64,000 nucleotides of DNA from assembly GCA_947379975.1 (NCBI GenBank), contig CANCPF010000002.1, forward strand, positions 1 through 64,000. The letters run 5' to 3'. Position numbers and translations under genes: made by a program. The notes beneath the pieces are model-generated. The model was not told the DNA's origin, searched no databases, and saw only the letters and a list, made by a program, of their open reading frames with translations. Every line of letters starts with the position of its first letter. Position 1 is the stretch's first letter. This stretch comes from Methylophilaceae bacterium. Its GTDB lineage: Bacteria > Pseudomonadota > Gammaproteobacteria > Burkholderiales > Methylophilaceae. This document shows positions 36,534 to 45,551 of the stretch, one piece after another.

Positions 36534-36563
36534 GCGAAGCTTTACTAAGCGAAACTTTACTAA
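36534..36563. repeat. 15-bp tandem repeat between kinase and regulator genes
   Basis: GCGAAGCTTTACTAA (36534-36548) is followed directly by GCGAAACTTTACTAA (36549-36563), one mismatch apart. It sits in the 95-base gap before the regulator gene and may be a duplicated binding site or slippage product. Confidence 0.75.
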
Positions 36564-36607
36564 ATAAATAATATTAATCCACCCAAACATGGGGGAAGGT
36601 AAGCAAC

Positions 36608-37246
36608 ATGAGTCAAATTAATGTCATGCTAGTTGATGATCACGCCGTAGTTCGCATGGGATTTAAGATGTTGCTGGAATTAGATGCTGATATTAAAGTC
36701 GTTGCTGAGGCAGAAAGCGGCGAGCAGAGTATTCAGCGCTATATGGAATTTAAGCCAACGGTAGTGGTAATGGATATTACCATGCCAGGCATAGGCGGTT
36801 TAGAAGCGATAGAACGTATTTTGGCCAAAGATAGCTCCGCTAAAATATTAGTGTTATCCGCGCACGAAGATTCAGTGCATCCTAAACGTGTACTTAATGC
36901 CGGAGCGATGGGTTATTTAACAAAACGGAGCGCGGCTGAAGAAATGATTAAGGCCATTCGCACCGTTGCAAGCGGAAAAAAATACCTAGAAGCTAGTGTG
37001 GCTCAGCAAATGGCTATTCAACAATTGTCTGGCGATCAAAACCCAGTAGATGTATTGTCGCCTAGGGAATTTGAAGTATTCATGGCGTTGGCGAAAGGCA
37101 AAACTACTAACGAAATTGCAGAAACACTGTTTTTAAGTCCGCGCACTGTGGGTACGCATCTTTACAATATTAAACAAAAACTCAATGCTAATAATTCCGC
37201 AGAAATCGCTCTGATTGCGATGCGTAGTGGTTTGATAGATCCTTGA
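36608..37246 (+). CDS. Response regulator, NarL/LuxR type
   Basis: A 212-residue DNA-binding regulator. The receiver domain (about 4-120) has the acidic pair D10/D11, the phospho-acceptor Asp56 in VVVMDITMPG, and the conserved Ser/Thr and Lys (VLSAH, YLTKRS). The C-terminal LuxR helix-turn-helix (about 146-205) reads LSPREFEVFMALAKGKTTNEIAETL. A strong GGGGGAAGG ribosome-binding site precedes the ATG. It is the cognate partner of the kinase upstream. Target genes are unknown. Confidence 0.95.
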   Translation: MSQINVMLVDDHAVVRMGFKMLLELDADIKVVAEAESGEQSIQRYMEFKPTVVVMDITMPGIGGLEAIERILAKDSSAKILVLSAHEDSVHPKRVLNAGAMGYLTKRSAAEEMIKAIRTVASGKKYLEASVAQQMAIQQLSGDQNPVDVLSPREFEVFMALAKGKTTNEIAETLFLSPRTVGTHLYNIKQKLNANNSAEIALIAMRSGLIDP

Positions 37247-37259
37247 TTAATTAAATTTT

Positions 37260-38141
37260 CTAGCGTGTGCTGCGCACGCTAATCACGCCGCTTAAAATAA
37301 TTAAACCTATCGCTAGATAGGCATCTAAGCTTAAATGTTCATGCCACCAGACCACGCCCAATAAAGTTGCCAGCACTACTGTTACGTAGGCCAGGCTAGC
37401 CACTACCAGCGTGTCGCCTGTCCGATAAGCGCGCGTCATTGCTAATTGTGCGATGGTGGCGGAGACGCCTAAGCCGAGTAACACTGGTAAGTCTTGCCAT
37501 TCAATGCTGTGGAAACTATCAAAGAACATCCACAGACCTGCACCTATGGTGGAGATAAGTGTGAAATAAAAAACCGTGCGCCAATCTGGCTCATTGGCTT
37601 TACCTAAGAGTTTCACGTGCATATATGCAAACGCCGCGCCTATGCCAGAAAGTAGACCCAAACTGCCCGCCAGCCAATCTGCGCCTGTTAAACTGGGTTT
37701 TAGTAACAAGCTAACGCCAATAAAGCCAATGGCTAGGCAAATATACAATGATTTTTTAGGTTTTTCACGCAATATAAAGCTGGTAATCACCGCTAAAAAT
37801 AGTGGCGAAGTGTAATTAAGTGTAATGGCGGTGGCTAAAGGTAAGTGCGCGATTGCGTAGAAAAATAGTACCAGTGAGGCGAAGCCAACCAGCGCACGTG
37901 ACATTTGTTTAAAAATAACCGGCGTTGCTAGCGGTAGCTTCTTTGTGTAGATGTATAGCCAAATGGTGATTAAGCCAAATGCTGAGCGGTAAAATACCAG
38001 TTCACCACTGCTGAATTTTTCTGCGCCCACTTTGACTAAAGCACCCATAATGGCAAATCCAAGCGCGGCAACTAGCATCCAAAGGCTACCTAAGTTAGGT
38101 AAGGATGGCTTTTTAAGCCTAAGTTGGACTTTTTCTAACAT
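37260..38141 (-). CDS. DMT-superfamily transporter (EamA domains)
   Basis: A 293-residue membrane protein with two EamA repeats and about ten helices. Characteristic pieces are ALVKVGAEKFSSGELVFYRSAFGL in repeat 1 and ATIAQLAMTRAYRTGDTLVVASLAYVTVV in repeat 2. It resembles the RhaT/YdcZ-like metabolite exporters, so the substrate could be an amino acid or other metabolite. It stands alone, 13 bases from the convergent response regulator stop. A short palindrome covers its stop codon (TAGCGTG/CACGCTA, 37261-37281). Confidence 0.9.
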   Translation of the reverse strand: MLEKVQLRLKKPSLPNLGSLWMLVAALGFAIMGALVKVGAEKFSSGELVFYRSAFGLITIWLYIYTKKLPLATPVIFKQMSRALVGFASLVLFFYAIAHLPLATAITLNYTSPLFLAVITSFILREKPKKSLYICLAIGFIGVSLLLKPSLTGADWLAGSLGLLSGIGAAFAYMHVKLLGKANEPDWRTVFYFTLISTIGAGLWMFFDSFHSIEWQDLPVLLGLGVSATIAQLAMTRAYRTGDTLVVASLAYVTVVLATLLGVVWWHEHLSLDAYLAIGLIILSGVISVRSTR

Positions 38142-38376
38142 ATATTTGATTTACAGGCGGTTGTTATTTAAAAGTAAGCAGTATACGCAGGCTTGCCAAT
38201 CAATGGGGTTTCAGATAATCTCACACATGAATAAATATAAAGTAGTTTAGTTATATTGGACTAAAAATACACAGCACTAAACAAATACCCCACGGCGGCA
38301 TTGGTCGCCGTTTGTATTACAAGCATTGGCATTTTTTGCTCAGCTTGTCGAAAAGTTAATTTATATAAAGCAATCA

Positions 38377-39558
38377 ATGACAAACCATTTAATGAATACC
38401 TACATGCGCCAACCGGTCACTTTTGTAAAGGGTGAGGGCGTTTGGCTGTGGGATGATAAAGGCGAGAAATATTTAGATGCGCTAGCTGGCGTTGCGGTTA
38501 ATGGCTTAGGTCACGCGCATCCTAAGTTGGTACGAGCCATTAGTGAGCAAGCGTCAAAGCTGATTCATGTCTCCAACATCTATCACATCGCCGAGCAAGC
38601 AGCGCTAGCCGACAAGCTTTGTGAAATTTCTGGCATGGACAAAGTATTTTTTTGCAACTCAGGCTGTGAAGCCAATGAGGCCAGCATTAAGTTAGCGCGC
38701 CTATATGGCTACGGAAAAGGCATACAAAATCCTACCATCATCGTCATGAACCGATCGTTTCATGGACGCACTATGGCAACACTTTCAGCTACGGGTAATG
38801 TTAAGGTGCAAACTGGTTTTCAGCCGCTAGTCAGCGGTTTCATTCACGTGCCGTACGATGATATTAAAGCGGTTAAGCAAGTGCTGGAAAATAATGCTAG
38901 TGTAGTCGCTATATTGGTTGAGCCTGTGCAGGGTGAAGGCGGAATTAATATTCCAAAAGACGCGAGTGCCTATTTAGAAGCCTTACGCCAAATTTGTGAT
39001 GAGCATGATTGTTTATTAATGTTGGATGAAGTGCAAACCGGCATAGGCCGTACTGGCACTTGGTTTGCTTTTCAGCATACTGCAATTAAGCCAGATGTGA
39101 TGAGTTTAGCTAAAGGGTTGGGTTCAGGTGTGCCGATAGGCGCTTGTGTTGCACGAGGCAAAGCGGCAGAAGTATTTACCTATGGTAAGCATGGTTCAAC
39201 TTTCGGTGGTAATCCTCTAGCTTGTGCTGCTGGTTTAGCCACACTTGATGCCATTGTAGAAGAAGGCTTGCGTGAAAATTCTGTAAAAATTGGCGCTTTA
39301 ATTCATCATGGTTTTGAAGTTGAATTTAAAGAGACTAAAGGCATCACCGCGATACGAAATGCTGGCCTAATGATAGGTATTGAGTTGGATAGGCCGTGTG
39401 CAGAATTGGTTAAAATGGCTTTAGCTGAACACTTGTTAATTAATGTTACCGCAGACAATGTGGTGCGTTTATTACCACCATTAGTCATGAATGAAGCCGA
39501 GGCGCGGGAATTGGTGCAACGCTTGGCGGCGGTGATTAAACTATTTTTACAGAGCTAG
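38377..39558 (+). CDS. argD: Acetylornithine aminotransferase
   Basis: A 393-residue class III PLP aminotransferase that makes N-acetylornithine in arginine synthesis, and can also serve in lysine synthesis. The frame is open from ATG 38326, but MTNHLMNTYMRQPVTF at 38377 matches the usual N-terminus. PLP residues include FFCNSGCEANEASIKLAR, the Asp in LLMLDEVQTGIGRTG, and the Schiff-base lysine in SLAKGLGSGVPIGA. GSTFGGNPLACAAG is also typical. It is followed by argF (159 bases) and argG. Confidence 0.93.
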   Translation: MTNHLMNTYMRQPVTFVKGEGVWLWDDKGEKYLDALAGVAVNGLGHAHPKLVRAISEQASKLIHVSNIYHIAEQAALADKLCEISGMDKVFFCNSGCEANEASIKLARLYGYGKGIQNPTIIVMNRSFHGRTMATLSATGNVKVQTGFQPLVSGFIHVPYDDIKAVKQVLENNASVVAILVEPVQGEGGINIPKDASAYLEALRQICDEHDCLLMLDEVQTGIGRTGTWFAFQHTAIKPDVMSLAKGLGSGVPIGACVARGKAAEVFTYGKHGSTFGGNPLACAAGLATLDAIVEEGLRENSVKIGALIHHGFEVEFKETKGITAIRNAGLMIGIELDRPCAELVKMALAEHLLINVTADNVVRLLPPLVMNEAEARELVQRLAAVIKLFLQS

Positions 39559-39619
39559 TCTTCAGTTGCATTTCAGTGACCATCTACTCGGTATTTCCTT
39601 AGTATTACTTTGAGTAACG

Positions 39620-39647
39620 TTGTTAATCAAGCAAAAACATTTATACT
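39620..39647 (+). promoter_or_regulatory. Candidate sigma-70 promoter upstream of argF
   Basis: TTGTTA (39620-39625) and TATACT (39642-39647) are separated by 16 bases and lie 70 bases before the argF ATG. Both elements match the consensus well (TTGACA, TATAAT). Confidence 0.45.
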
Positions 39648-39717
39648 AGTAGTCAAAGCTAGACTTTATAACTAGACGTTAAAACCCAAAAGAACAGAAA
39701 CCACTGCGGTAAACATT

Positions 39718-40632
39718 ATGGCAATAAAACATTTTTTACAGTTTAATGACTTAAATCGGGATGAGCTTGAGTACGTATTTGAACGTGCGCGCTGGATTAA
39801 AAGCCAGTTTAAAGCTTATCAGCAATATTGGCCGCTACAAGATCGCACACTGGTGATGATTTTTGAAAAAGCCAGTACGCGTACACGCTTGTCTTTTGAA
39901 GCGGGTATGCAACAATTGGGCGGTTCTGCCATCTATTTAAATACTCGTGATTCACAATTAGGCCGTGGCGAGCCAGTAGAAGACGCTGCGCAAGTGATTT
40001 CACGTATGAGTGATATTGTGATGATACGTACTTTTGAGCAGGAAATCATAGAGCGCTTTGCAGCTAACTCGCGGGTACCTGTCGTTAATGGGCTAACTAA
40101 CGAATATCATCCTTGCCAGATTTTGGCCGACATCTTCACTTTTATTGAGCACAGAGGTCCGATTCAAGGCAAAACGGTGGCTTGGATTGGCGATAGTAAT
40201 AACGTCTGCAACACTTGGTTGCAAGCTGCTGAAGTGCTTGATTTTAACGTACACGTTTCTACGCCACCAGGTTATGAAGTGGAACCGGAACGTGCTAATT
40301 TATACGGCAATGATCACTACGAAGAATTCTCTGATCCGATGGAAGCAGCTAAAAATGCGCATTTAGTCACGACTGATGTGTGGACTAGCATGGGTTTTGA
40401 AGCCGAAAATGAAGAGCGCTTACGTGATTTTGCCGACTGGCAAGTTGATGCAGATATGATGCGCGTTGCGGCTAAAGATGCGCTATTTATGCATTGTTTA
40501 CCAGCCCATCGTGGCGAAGAAGTGGCTGCCGAGGTGATCGATGGCGCTCACTCGGTCGTGTGGGATGAAGCTGAAAATCGCTTGCATGTGCAAAAAGCCT
40601 TAATGGAGTATTTGCTGTTAGGCAGACTTTAA
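39718..40632 (+). CDS. argF: Ornithine carbamoyltransferase
   Basis: A 304-residue anabolic OTCase that makes citrulline from ornithine and carbamoyl phosphate in the cytosol. The carbamoyl-phosphate loop is STRTR (FEKASTRTRLSFE). The HPCQ motif appears as EYHPCQILADIFT. The ornithine-binding SMG loop is VWTSMGFE, and the catalytic HCLP motif is MHCLPAHRGEEV. It is part of an argD-argF-argG run, and argG starts 97 bases later. Confidence 0.96.
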   Translation: MAIKHFLQFNDLNRDELEYVFERARWIKSQFKAYQQYWPLQDRTLVMIFEKASTRTRLSFEAGMQQLGGSAIYLNTRDSQLGRGEPVEDAAQVISRMSDIVMIRTFEQEIIERFAANSRVPVVNGLTNEYHPCQILADIFTFIEHRGPIQGKTVAWIGDSNNVCNTWLQAAEVLDFNVHVSTPPGYEVEPERANLYGNDHYEEFSDPMEAAKNAHLVTTDVWTSMGFEAENEERLRDFADWQVDADMMRVAAKDALFMHCLPAHRGEEVAAEVIDGAHSVVWDEAENRLHVQKALMEYLLLGRL

Positions 40633-40728
40633 TAAATAGTCTTAAACATAATCGTTTTTATCATTAAGCTAGCAGGCTTTTGATTTGTTTTTAAATGTGT
40701 TGAATTAAGTAAATTAGGAATGTTAGTA

Positions 40729-41979
40729 ATGAGTGCAGAAAATAAAGAAGCTAAAAAAGACGTTAAAAAAGTAGTCTTAGCCTATTCAGGTGGTCTGGAT
40801 ACTTCAGTCATTTTGAAGTGGTTACAAGATGAATATAAATGTGAAGTGGTGACATTTACCGCAGACTTAGGTCAAGGCGAAGAACTAGAGCCAGCGCGTG
40901 CAAAAGCAAGAGCGGCTGGTGTTAAAGAAAGCGACATTTATATTGATGATGTGCGTGAAGAATTTGTACGTGATTTTGTGTTTCCAATGTTTCGCGCGAA
41001 CACCGTTTATGAAGGCGAATATTTATTAGGCACTTCAATTGCTCGCCCACTAATTGCCAAACGATTAATTGAGATTGCCGCTGAAACAAATGCCGATGCA
41101 ATCTCACATGGTGCTACTGGTAAAGGTAATGACCAAGTGCGCTTTGAGTTGGGCGCATATGCTTTAAATCCAAATATTCAAATCATCGCGCCATGGCGCG
41201 AGTGGGATTTATTAAGCCGTGAAAAATTGATGGCTTATGCTGAAACTCATGGTATTCCTGTAGAAATGAAGCACAAACAAGGCGGCAGCCCATACAGCAT
41301 GGACGCTAACTTGTTACATATTTCTTACGAAGGCCGTCACCTAGAAAACCCAGCGGCTGAAGCGGAAGAATCAATGTGGCGTTGGAGTGTTAGCCCAGAA
41401 AAAGCCCCAGATGCTGCTGAATATTTAGATATTGAATATGTGAATGGTGACCCTGTAAGCTTAAACGGCGAAATGATGAAGCCGCACGAATTATTGGCGC
41501 ACTTGAATAAAATCGGCGGTAAACATGGTATCGGCCGTTTAGATTTAGTTGAAAATCGTTATGTGGGTATGAAATCTCGCGGTTGTTACGAAACGCCGGG
41601 CGGTACTATTATGCTTAAAGCACACCGTGCTATAGAATCAATTACGCTAGACCGCGAAGTAGCGCATTTGAAAGATGACCTAATGCCGCGCTACGCCAGT
41701 ATGATTTATAACGGCTATTGGTGGAGCCCAGAACGTGTCGCTATTCAAACGCTAATCGATCACACACAAACTGTGGTTAATGGTTGGGTGCGGGTTAAGT
41801 TGTACAAAGGTAATGTGATTGTCACTGGCCGCGATAGTAAAACTAACTCGCTGTTTGACTCAACGATTGCTACTTTTGAAGATGATAAAGGCGCTTACGA
41901 TCAAAAAGATGCAGGCGGATTTATTAAGCTTAATGCACTAAGATTGCGCATTGCGGCTAATTTGAAAAACAGACAGTAA
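40729..41979 (+). CDS. argG: Argininosuccinate synthase
   Basis: A 416-residue enzyme that joins citrulline and aspartate using ATP. The N-type ATP pyrophosphatase loop is AYSGGLDTS near residue 20. Later conserved blocks include [14 protein letters not shown] and [21 protein letters not shown] at 40716-40719 sits 9 bases before ATG 40729, so this start is preferred to the in-frame ATG at 40720. A strong terminator follows at 42018. Confidence 0.96.
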   Translation: MSAENKEAKKDVKKVVLAYSGGLDTSVILKWLQDEYKCEVVTFTADLGQGEELEPARAKARAAGVKESDIYIDDVREEFVRDFVFPMFRANTVYEGEYLLGTSIARPLIAKRLIEIAAETNADAISHGATGKGNDQVRFELGAYALNPNIQIIAPWREWDLLSREKLMAYAETHGIPVEMKHKQGGSPYSMDANLLHISYEGRHLENPAAEAEESMWRWSVSPEKAPDAAEYLDIEYVNGDPVSLNGEMMKPHELLAHLNKIGGKHGIGRLDLVENRYVGMKSRGCYETPGGTIMLKAHRAIESITLDREVAHLKDDLMPRYASMIYNGYWWSPERVAIQTLIDHTQTVVNGWVRVKLYKGNVIVTGRDSKTNSLFDSTIATFEDDKGAYDQKDAGGFIKLNALRLRIAANLKNRQ

Positions 41980-42017
41980 AGAAATCAAAAAAGAACCTGA
42001 ATTAGGTTCTATTGAAT

Positions 42018-42044
42018 AAAAAGGGAGCGTATAGCTCCCTTTTT
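42018..42044. terminator. Rho-independent terminator after argG (bidirectional with trhO)
   Basis: GGGAGC (42023-42028) and GCTCCC (42034-42039) form the stem with loop GTATA. The stem is flanked by an A5 run (42018-42022) and a T5 run (42040-42044), so it can serve argG on the plus strand and trhO on the minus strand. A second hairpin, GAACCT/AGGTTC (41993-42009), precedes it. Confidence 0.9.
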
Positions 42045-42074
42045 ATTGCTTAATAACTTTAAAGCTAAATTTTT

Positions 42075-43037
42075 CTATTTCCTTTGTTTTTCACCTATAT
42101 GCATTTCGCCGCGTTGTTTGGCTAAAATCACTTGTCTTTGCCTTTCTGTGAGGCTGGCACGCTTTTCTTCAGAGATTTTATCGTAGCAATAAGGGCAGGA
42201 AATGCCAGGTGTATATTGTGTGCTTTGCATTTCTGCTGGTGATAATGGGTGACGGCAGGCGTAGCATTGGTCGAACTCGCCTACTTCTAAATTGTGTTTT
42301 ACCGCTACGCGTTGGTCAAATACAAAGCATTCGCCTTCCCACATACTTTGGGCTTCTGGCACGGTTTCTAGGTATTTTAAAATGCCGCCTTGCAAGTGAA
42401 ATACTTCTTCAAAACCTTGATCCATCATGTATGACGAGGCTTTTTCACAGCGTATGCCGCCGGTGCAAAACATCGCTACTTTTTTGTGTTTGGTTTTATC
42501 AAAATGCTCGGCGATATAGGCTGGAAACTCACGGAATGTGGTGGTTTTCGGGTCAATCGCACCTTTAAATGTGCCTATGTCTACTTCGTAATCGTTGCGA
42601 GTATCAATTAAAAGCACCTCAGGATCAGAAATTAAGGCATTCCAATCTTCCGGTTTCACGTAAGTGCCAACTAGTTTGGTAGGGCTTACGCCAGCAACAC
42701 CTAGTGTGACGATTTCTTTTTTGAGTTTTACTTTCATGCGGTAAAACGGATGTTCGCTGGCAAATGATTCTTTGTGCTCTAAATCTGCAAAGCGATTTTC
42801 AAACAAAGGATTGGTGCGTAAATAATTAAGCAGACCGTGAATATTTTCAGAAAAACCAGCTATGGTGCCGTTAATGCCTTCTTCCGCTAGCAATAATGTG
42901 CCTTTTATTTTGTGCTGCATGCAAGCTTCAAGAATAGGCGCTTGCAGAGTTTTGTAGTCTGGCAGGCTGACAAATTTGTAAAGTGCGGCAGTTAAATACT
43001 GCGGTGTTAAATCTTTGGGCGTTAAGTGCGAGTTCAT
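42075..43037 (-). CDS. trhO: tRNA uridine(34) hydroxylase TrhO (YceA, rhodanese family)
   Basis: A 320-residue rhodanese-domain enzyme that hydroxylates uridine 34 of certain tRNAs in an oxygen-dependent step. The N-terminal domain (about 10-95) has [13 protein letters not shown]. The rhodanese domain (about 130-225) carries the active-site cysteine in [18 protein letters not shown]-terminal cysteine cluster (CYACRHP and CPYCYD) probably binds zinc. It lies downstream of fhcC on the same strand, 63 bases away; a functional link to the fhc genes is not apparent. Confidence 0.94.
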   Translation of the reverse strand: MNSHLTPKDLTPQYLTAALYKFVSLPDYKTLQAPILEACMQHKIKGTLLLAEEGINGTIAGFSENIHGLLNYLRTNPLFENRFADLEHKESFASEHPFYRMKVKLKKEIVTLGVAGVSPTKLVGTYVKPEDWNALISDPEVLLIDTRNDYEVDIGTFKGAIDPKTTTFREFPAYIAEHFDKTKHKKVAMFCTGGIRCEKASSYMMDQGFEEVFHLQGGILKYLETVPEAQSMWEGECFVFDQRVAVKHNLEVGEFDQCYACRHPLSPAEMQSTQYTPGISCPYCYDKISEEKRASLTERQRQVILAKQRGEMHIGEKQRK

Positions 43038-43100
43038 AGCAATATAAATAATGGTAAAGCGCTATTTTAACACTTGCAGTGCGCTTAACTTAAACTGCTA

Positions 43101-43916
43101 TTATTCGGCGGGCAAAATAAGCAATATTTCACCGTTGCCAGAGCAGGCAGCATCGCCAACAAAACGTTGTGCGCGCTGAGTTTCAATGTTGCTAAATTTT
43201 GTTTTGAATTGTGCAAATGATTTAAACATCAAGTTTAAAAATGGTAGGGTGTGACAGCCGCAGTCATGAATGGTCGCGTGTAGTTTTGGTCTTGTGGTGA
43301 GTAATAAGGTGCCGCGCTTCATGTTGAAACACGCATATTCACCAACTTTGCCCAATACGCCTATGGTGCCAGCAATCATGCGGCTGGCGCAATAATCGCC
43401 AGCATTGCCTTCGATTAAAATCAAGCCTCTACGCATTTGGTCACCCGCCCGGTCACCGGCATTGCCTTTAATAATTACCGTGCCACCACGCATGCCTTTG
43501 CGCAGGCCAGCACTTGCACCGCCTAGAAAATCGCCAGTATTGCCGTTGATGGTTAGTAAGCCGTTGACCATGTTGCATGCGGCATAAGCCAAGGTATTGC
43601 CTTTGCAGTGAATCTCACCTTTTTTAAGGTTATAGGCAAGATAAGCACCGGCATCGCCTTCAATAACCATCTTGCCAGATGCCATGTTTGCACCTAAATA
43701 ATCGAGCTTGTCGCAACTGTTTTTAAATAAAATATTTTGTGCATCATCGCCAGAAATTTCAAAAATCTCGTCAATACGGCATTGGCTGTTGCCATAATTA
43801 AGCAGCATGTTTGCAATGTCTGAGCTGGATTTATCGGCCAAATGCGTAGGGTTAAGCAACTGGCAGTTTAGACTGAATTTTAATGGTTCTTTTAAGGTGA
43901 AAGTGAGTGCATTCAT
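43101..43916 (-). CDS. fhcC: Formyltransferase/hydrolase complex subunit C
   Basis: A 271-residue subunit of the bacterial Fhc complex, homologous to FmdC/FwdC of methanogens. The protein folds as a right-handed beta-helix of the glutamate-synthase alpha C-terminal type. This is shown by repeated G-x-I-x-I-x-G-N-A/T-G-D units (LTINGNTGDFLGG, VIIKGNAGDRAGDQM, ILIEGNAGDYCASRM). In methylotrophs the complex transfers and hydrolyses formyl groups from formyl-H4MPT to formate in formaldehyde oxidation. Its start overlaps the fhcD stop by four bases. Confidence 0.94.
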   Translation of the reverse strand: MNALTFTLKEPLKFSLNCQLLNPTHLADKSSSDIANMLLNYGNSQCRIDEIFEISGDDAQNILFKNSCDKLDYLGANMASGKMVIEGDAGAYLAYNLKKGEIHCKGNTLAYAACNMVNGLLTINGNTGDFLGGASAGLRKGMRGGTVIIKGNAGDRAGDQMRRGLILIEGNAGDYCASRMIAGTIGVLGKVGEYACFNMKRGTLLLTTRPKLHATIHDCGCHTLPFLNLMFKSFAQFKTKFSNIETQRAQRFVGDAACSGNGEILLILPAE

Positions 43917-44836
43917 GATGCTTGCTTACCCATAATTTCATATAATTTAAAATGATGTGGGCCTAGTTTTCCGCCATAATTGCCAGCTGAAATGCGTTTT
44001 ACACCACTGGCTGCACCTAAATCGCAAATGGCTTGTATGCCTACGCGCATAGATTCAGCAATATCTTCAAAGTTTAAACCGTCGATTACAATTTCCATGA
44101 CACTTTCAATTTCAGGAGAAAGTTCGGTATTGGTGACACCTTTTAAAGTCGGGCAAAACGCATCATTGGTGGAAGCAAACATGGTTATATACTTACTGCC
44201 AACTTTTGAACCTGAGCGTACAACGCCACCAGGGAACGGCATAATGACGTTAGGAATTAGCTTCATTGCCTCTATTGCCGCCTCAGCAGCAGCTAGCGCG
44301 GCAACTTGCGATGTAGCCAAAATCAAGAAATTCCCGCCACCAATGGCGCGCACCATGCCTGTGGTTTCTTCACACAAGAATTCGCCATCCATGACAGGAA
44401 TGCGCCAGTAACGTTTGGTCACGCCATTAGCATTAGAAAATAATTTCGAAGTTTGATAACCGTCGCCAAAGAAGCGTAAATTTTTACCTAAGTTAATGCG
44501 GTCGTCACTTTCAATACCAGCAAAAGCCGCTGCAGTAGGGCAGGTGAGTATGCATTGGCCCATGCGTGTTTCCAACTGTTGCATCAGTACTTTGCTACCC
44601 ATTGCAAACATTAGGATGCTTAAACCTGGTCGCCCATCTGGCGTTTCATCAATATTAAGTTCGCGTTCTATGCCCGCTTCTACACCACAACCAATCACTG
44701 AGGTGGCAAAGCCTGTCATAGCATTGGCCGCGTGATAAGCCCACTTTAGATTTTGTGCCGTGATAATGACACGTGTGCCGCGCATATTGAATGCTTCTGC
44801 AAAAGTGTCATCTATTTTTACGCCATTGATCAACAT
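43913..44836 (-). CDS. fhcD: Formylmethanofuran:tetrahydromethanopterin formyltransferase
   Basis: A 307-residue homologue of archaeal Ftr and catalytic subunit of the bacterial Fhc complex. It moves the formyl group from formyl-H4MPT to the methylofuran-type cofactor. Recognisable blocks include FAEAFNMRGTRVIITAQN at the N-terminus, SVIGCGVEAGIERELN, and GNFLILATSQVAALAAAEAA. The C-terminal RISAGNYGGKLGPHHFKL is strongly conserved. It is translationally coupled to fhcC and lies 35 bases after the PPOX-type flavoprotein gene. Confidence 0.96.
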   Translation of the reverse strand: MLINGVKIDDTFAEAFNMRGTRVIITAQNLKWAYHAANAMTGFATSVIGCGVEAGIERELNIDETPDGRPGLSILMFAMGSKVLMQQLETRMGQCILTCPTAAAFAGIESDDRINLGKNLRFFGDGYQTSKLFSNANGVTKRYWRIPVMDGEFLCEETTGMVRAIGGGNFLILATSQVAALAAAEAAIEAMKLIPNVIMPFPGGVVRSGSKVGSKYITMFASTNDAFCPTLKGVTNTELSPEIESVMEIVIDGLNFEDIAESMRVGIQAICDLGAASGVKRISAGNYGGKLGPHHFKLYEIMGKQAS

Positions 44837-44871
44837 ATTTTTTATTAATAATCTTTATAAATATCAGTGCG

Positions 44872-45531
44872 CTAAGCGGTCGGATCGCCAGTTTGAATTT
44901 TACCCACCCATTCTTCAATGTTGATGGTGCCTAATTTTTCTACTCTTTTTAGGTCAGCTTCAAGTAATATATCTTGCACTAAATCTAGCTGTTTCCAGCC
45001 TGCTAAAGGCGTTTCGCAATGCTCGCGTGGTACGTAACGAGAGTCACGTACTTTGGTATATTGTGGAATATAGCGCGGGCAGTTTTGCCAAAATTCAGAC
45101 AATTTTACCGTGACTACAAAATCTGCTTCTTTGTAATGTGCTAGCAGTGTCGGGTCTTTAGAAATGCTGGCTGTGCCCTGTACACGTAAACGGTTTGGCG
45201 TTTCAAATGACATGAACAACAAGCCGACTTGAGGGTTGCCGCGGATATTGCCCATAGAAAAAAACATGCCATTGCCATCATAGCTAGGAAAAATCAATGT
45301 AGTACTGTCTAGCACTTTTACAAACCCGGTATCGCCACCTTTGAATGAGACGGTAGGGCGGCCTTGATGGTCTATGGATGATAAATAAAACATTTCCACG
45401 CTTTCCATGAAGCCTTTTGCGCCATCATCAAACTCGGTTCTGCATACAAGTTCTTCTACTCGGTCAGCCATACCACGTGTGCCAAAGTCATCTTGAATAC
45501 TGCGGTGTTGCTCGCCATACAATCTACTCAT
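44872..45531 (-). CDS. PPOX-type (pyridoxamine-phosphate-oxidase-like) flavoprotein inside the fhc operon
   Basis: A 219-residue split-beta-barrel protein. FYLSSIDHQGRPTVSFKGGDTGFVKVLD and the later NPQVGLLFMSF and LRVQGTASI strands fit the PNPOx-like FMN or F420-binding fold. The C-terminal half (RYIPQYTKVRDSRYVP) resembles PPOX flavoproteins that act on small molecules rather than PLP synthesis. It lies 20 bases downstream of fhcA and 35 bases upstream of fhcD on the same strand, so it is certainly within the operon. A role in cofactor maintenance or in methylofuran/pterin chemistry is an inference. Confidence 0.88.
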   Translation of the reverse strand: MSRLYGEQHRSIQDDFGTRGMADRVEELVCRTEFDDGAKGFMESVEMFYLSSIDHQGRPTVSFKGGDTGFVKVLDSTTLIFPSYDGNGMFFSMGNIRGNPQVGLLFMSFETPNRLRVQGTASISKDPTLLAHYKEADFVVTVKLSEFWQNCPRYIPQYTKVRDSRYVPREHCETPLAGWKQLDLVQDILLEADLKRVEKLGTINIEEWVGKIQTGDPTA

Positions 45532-45551
45532 GATAAATCCCCTTATATTAG

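Noticed and set aside
37261..37281. Palindrome TAGCGTG/CACGCTA over the stop codon of the DMT transporter gene
   Set aside because: It overlaps coding sequence and is not followed by a T-run on either strand, so it was not called a terminator.
38228..38245. Possible ArgR box (TGAATAAATATAAA) upstream of argD
   Set aside because: Only the left half matches the ARG box consensus; the right half does not, and no argR gene is in the window.
40660..40690. Short AAGC/GCTT hairpin with T-rich tail between argF and argG
   Set aside because: The stem is only 4 bp and argF and argG are likely transcribed together, so a terminator is not supported.
43048..43089. AAGCGC/GCGCTT inverted repeat between fhcC and trhO
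   Set aside because: Six-base arms with an 18-base loop and no T-run; probably chance.
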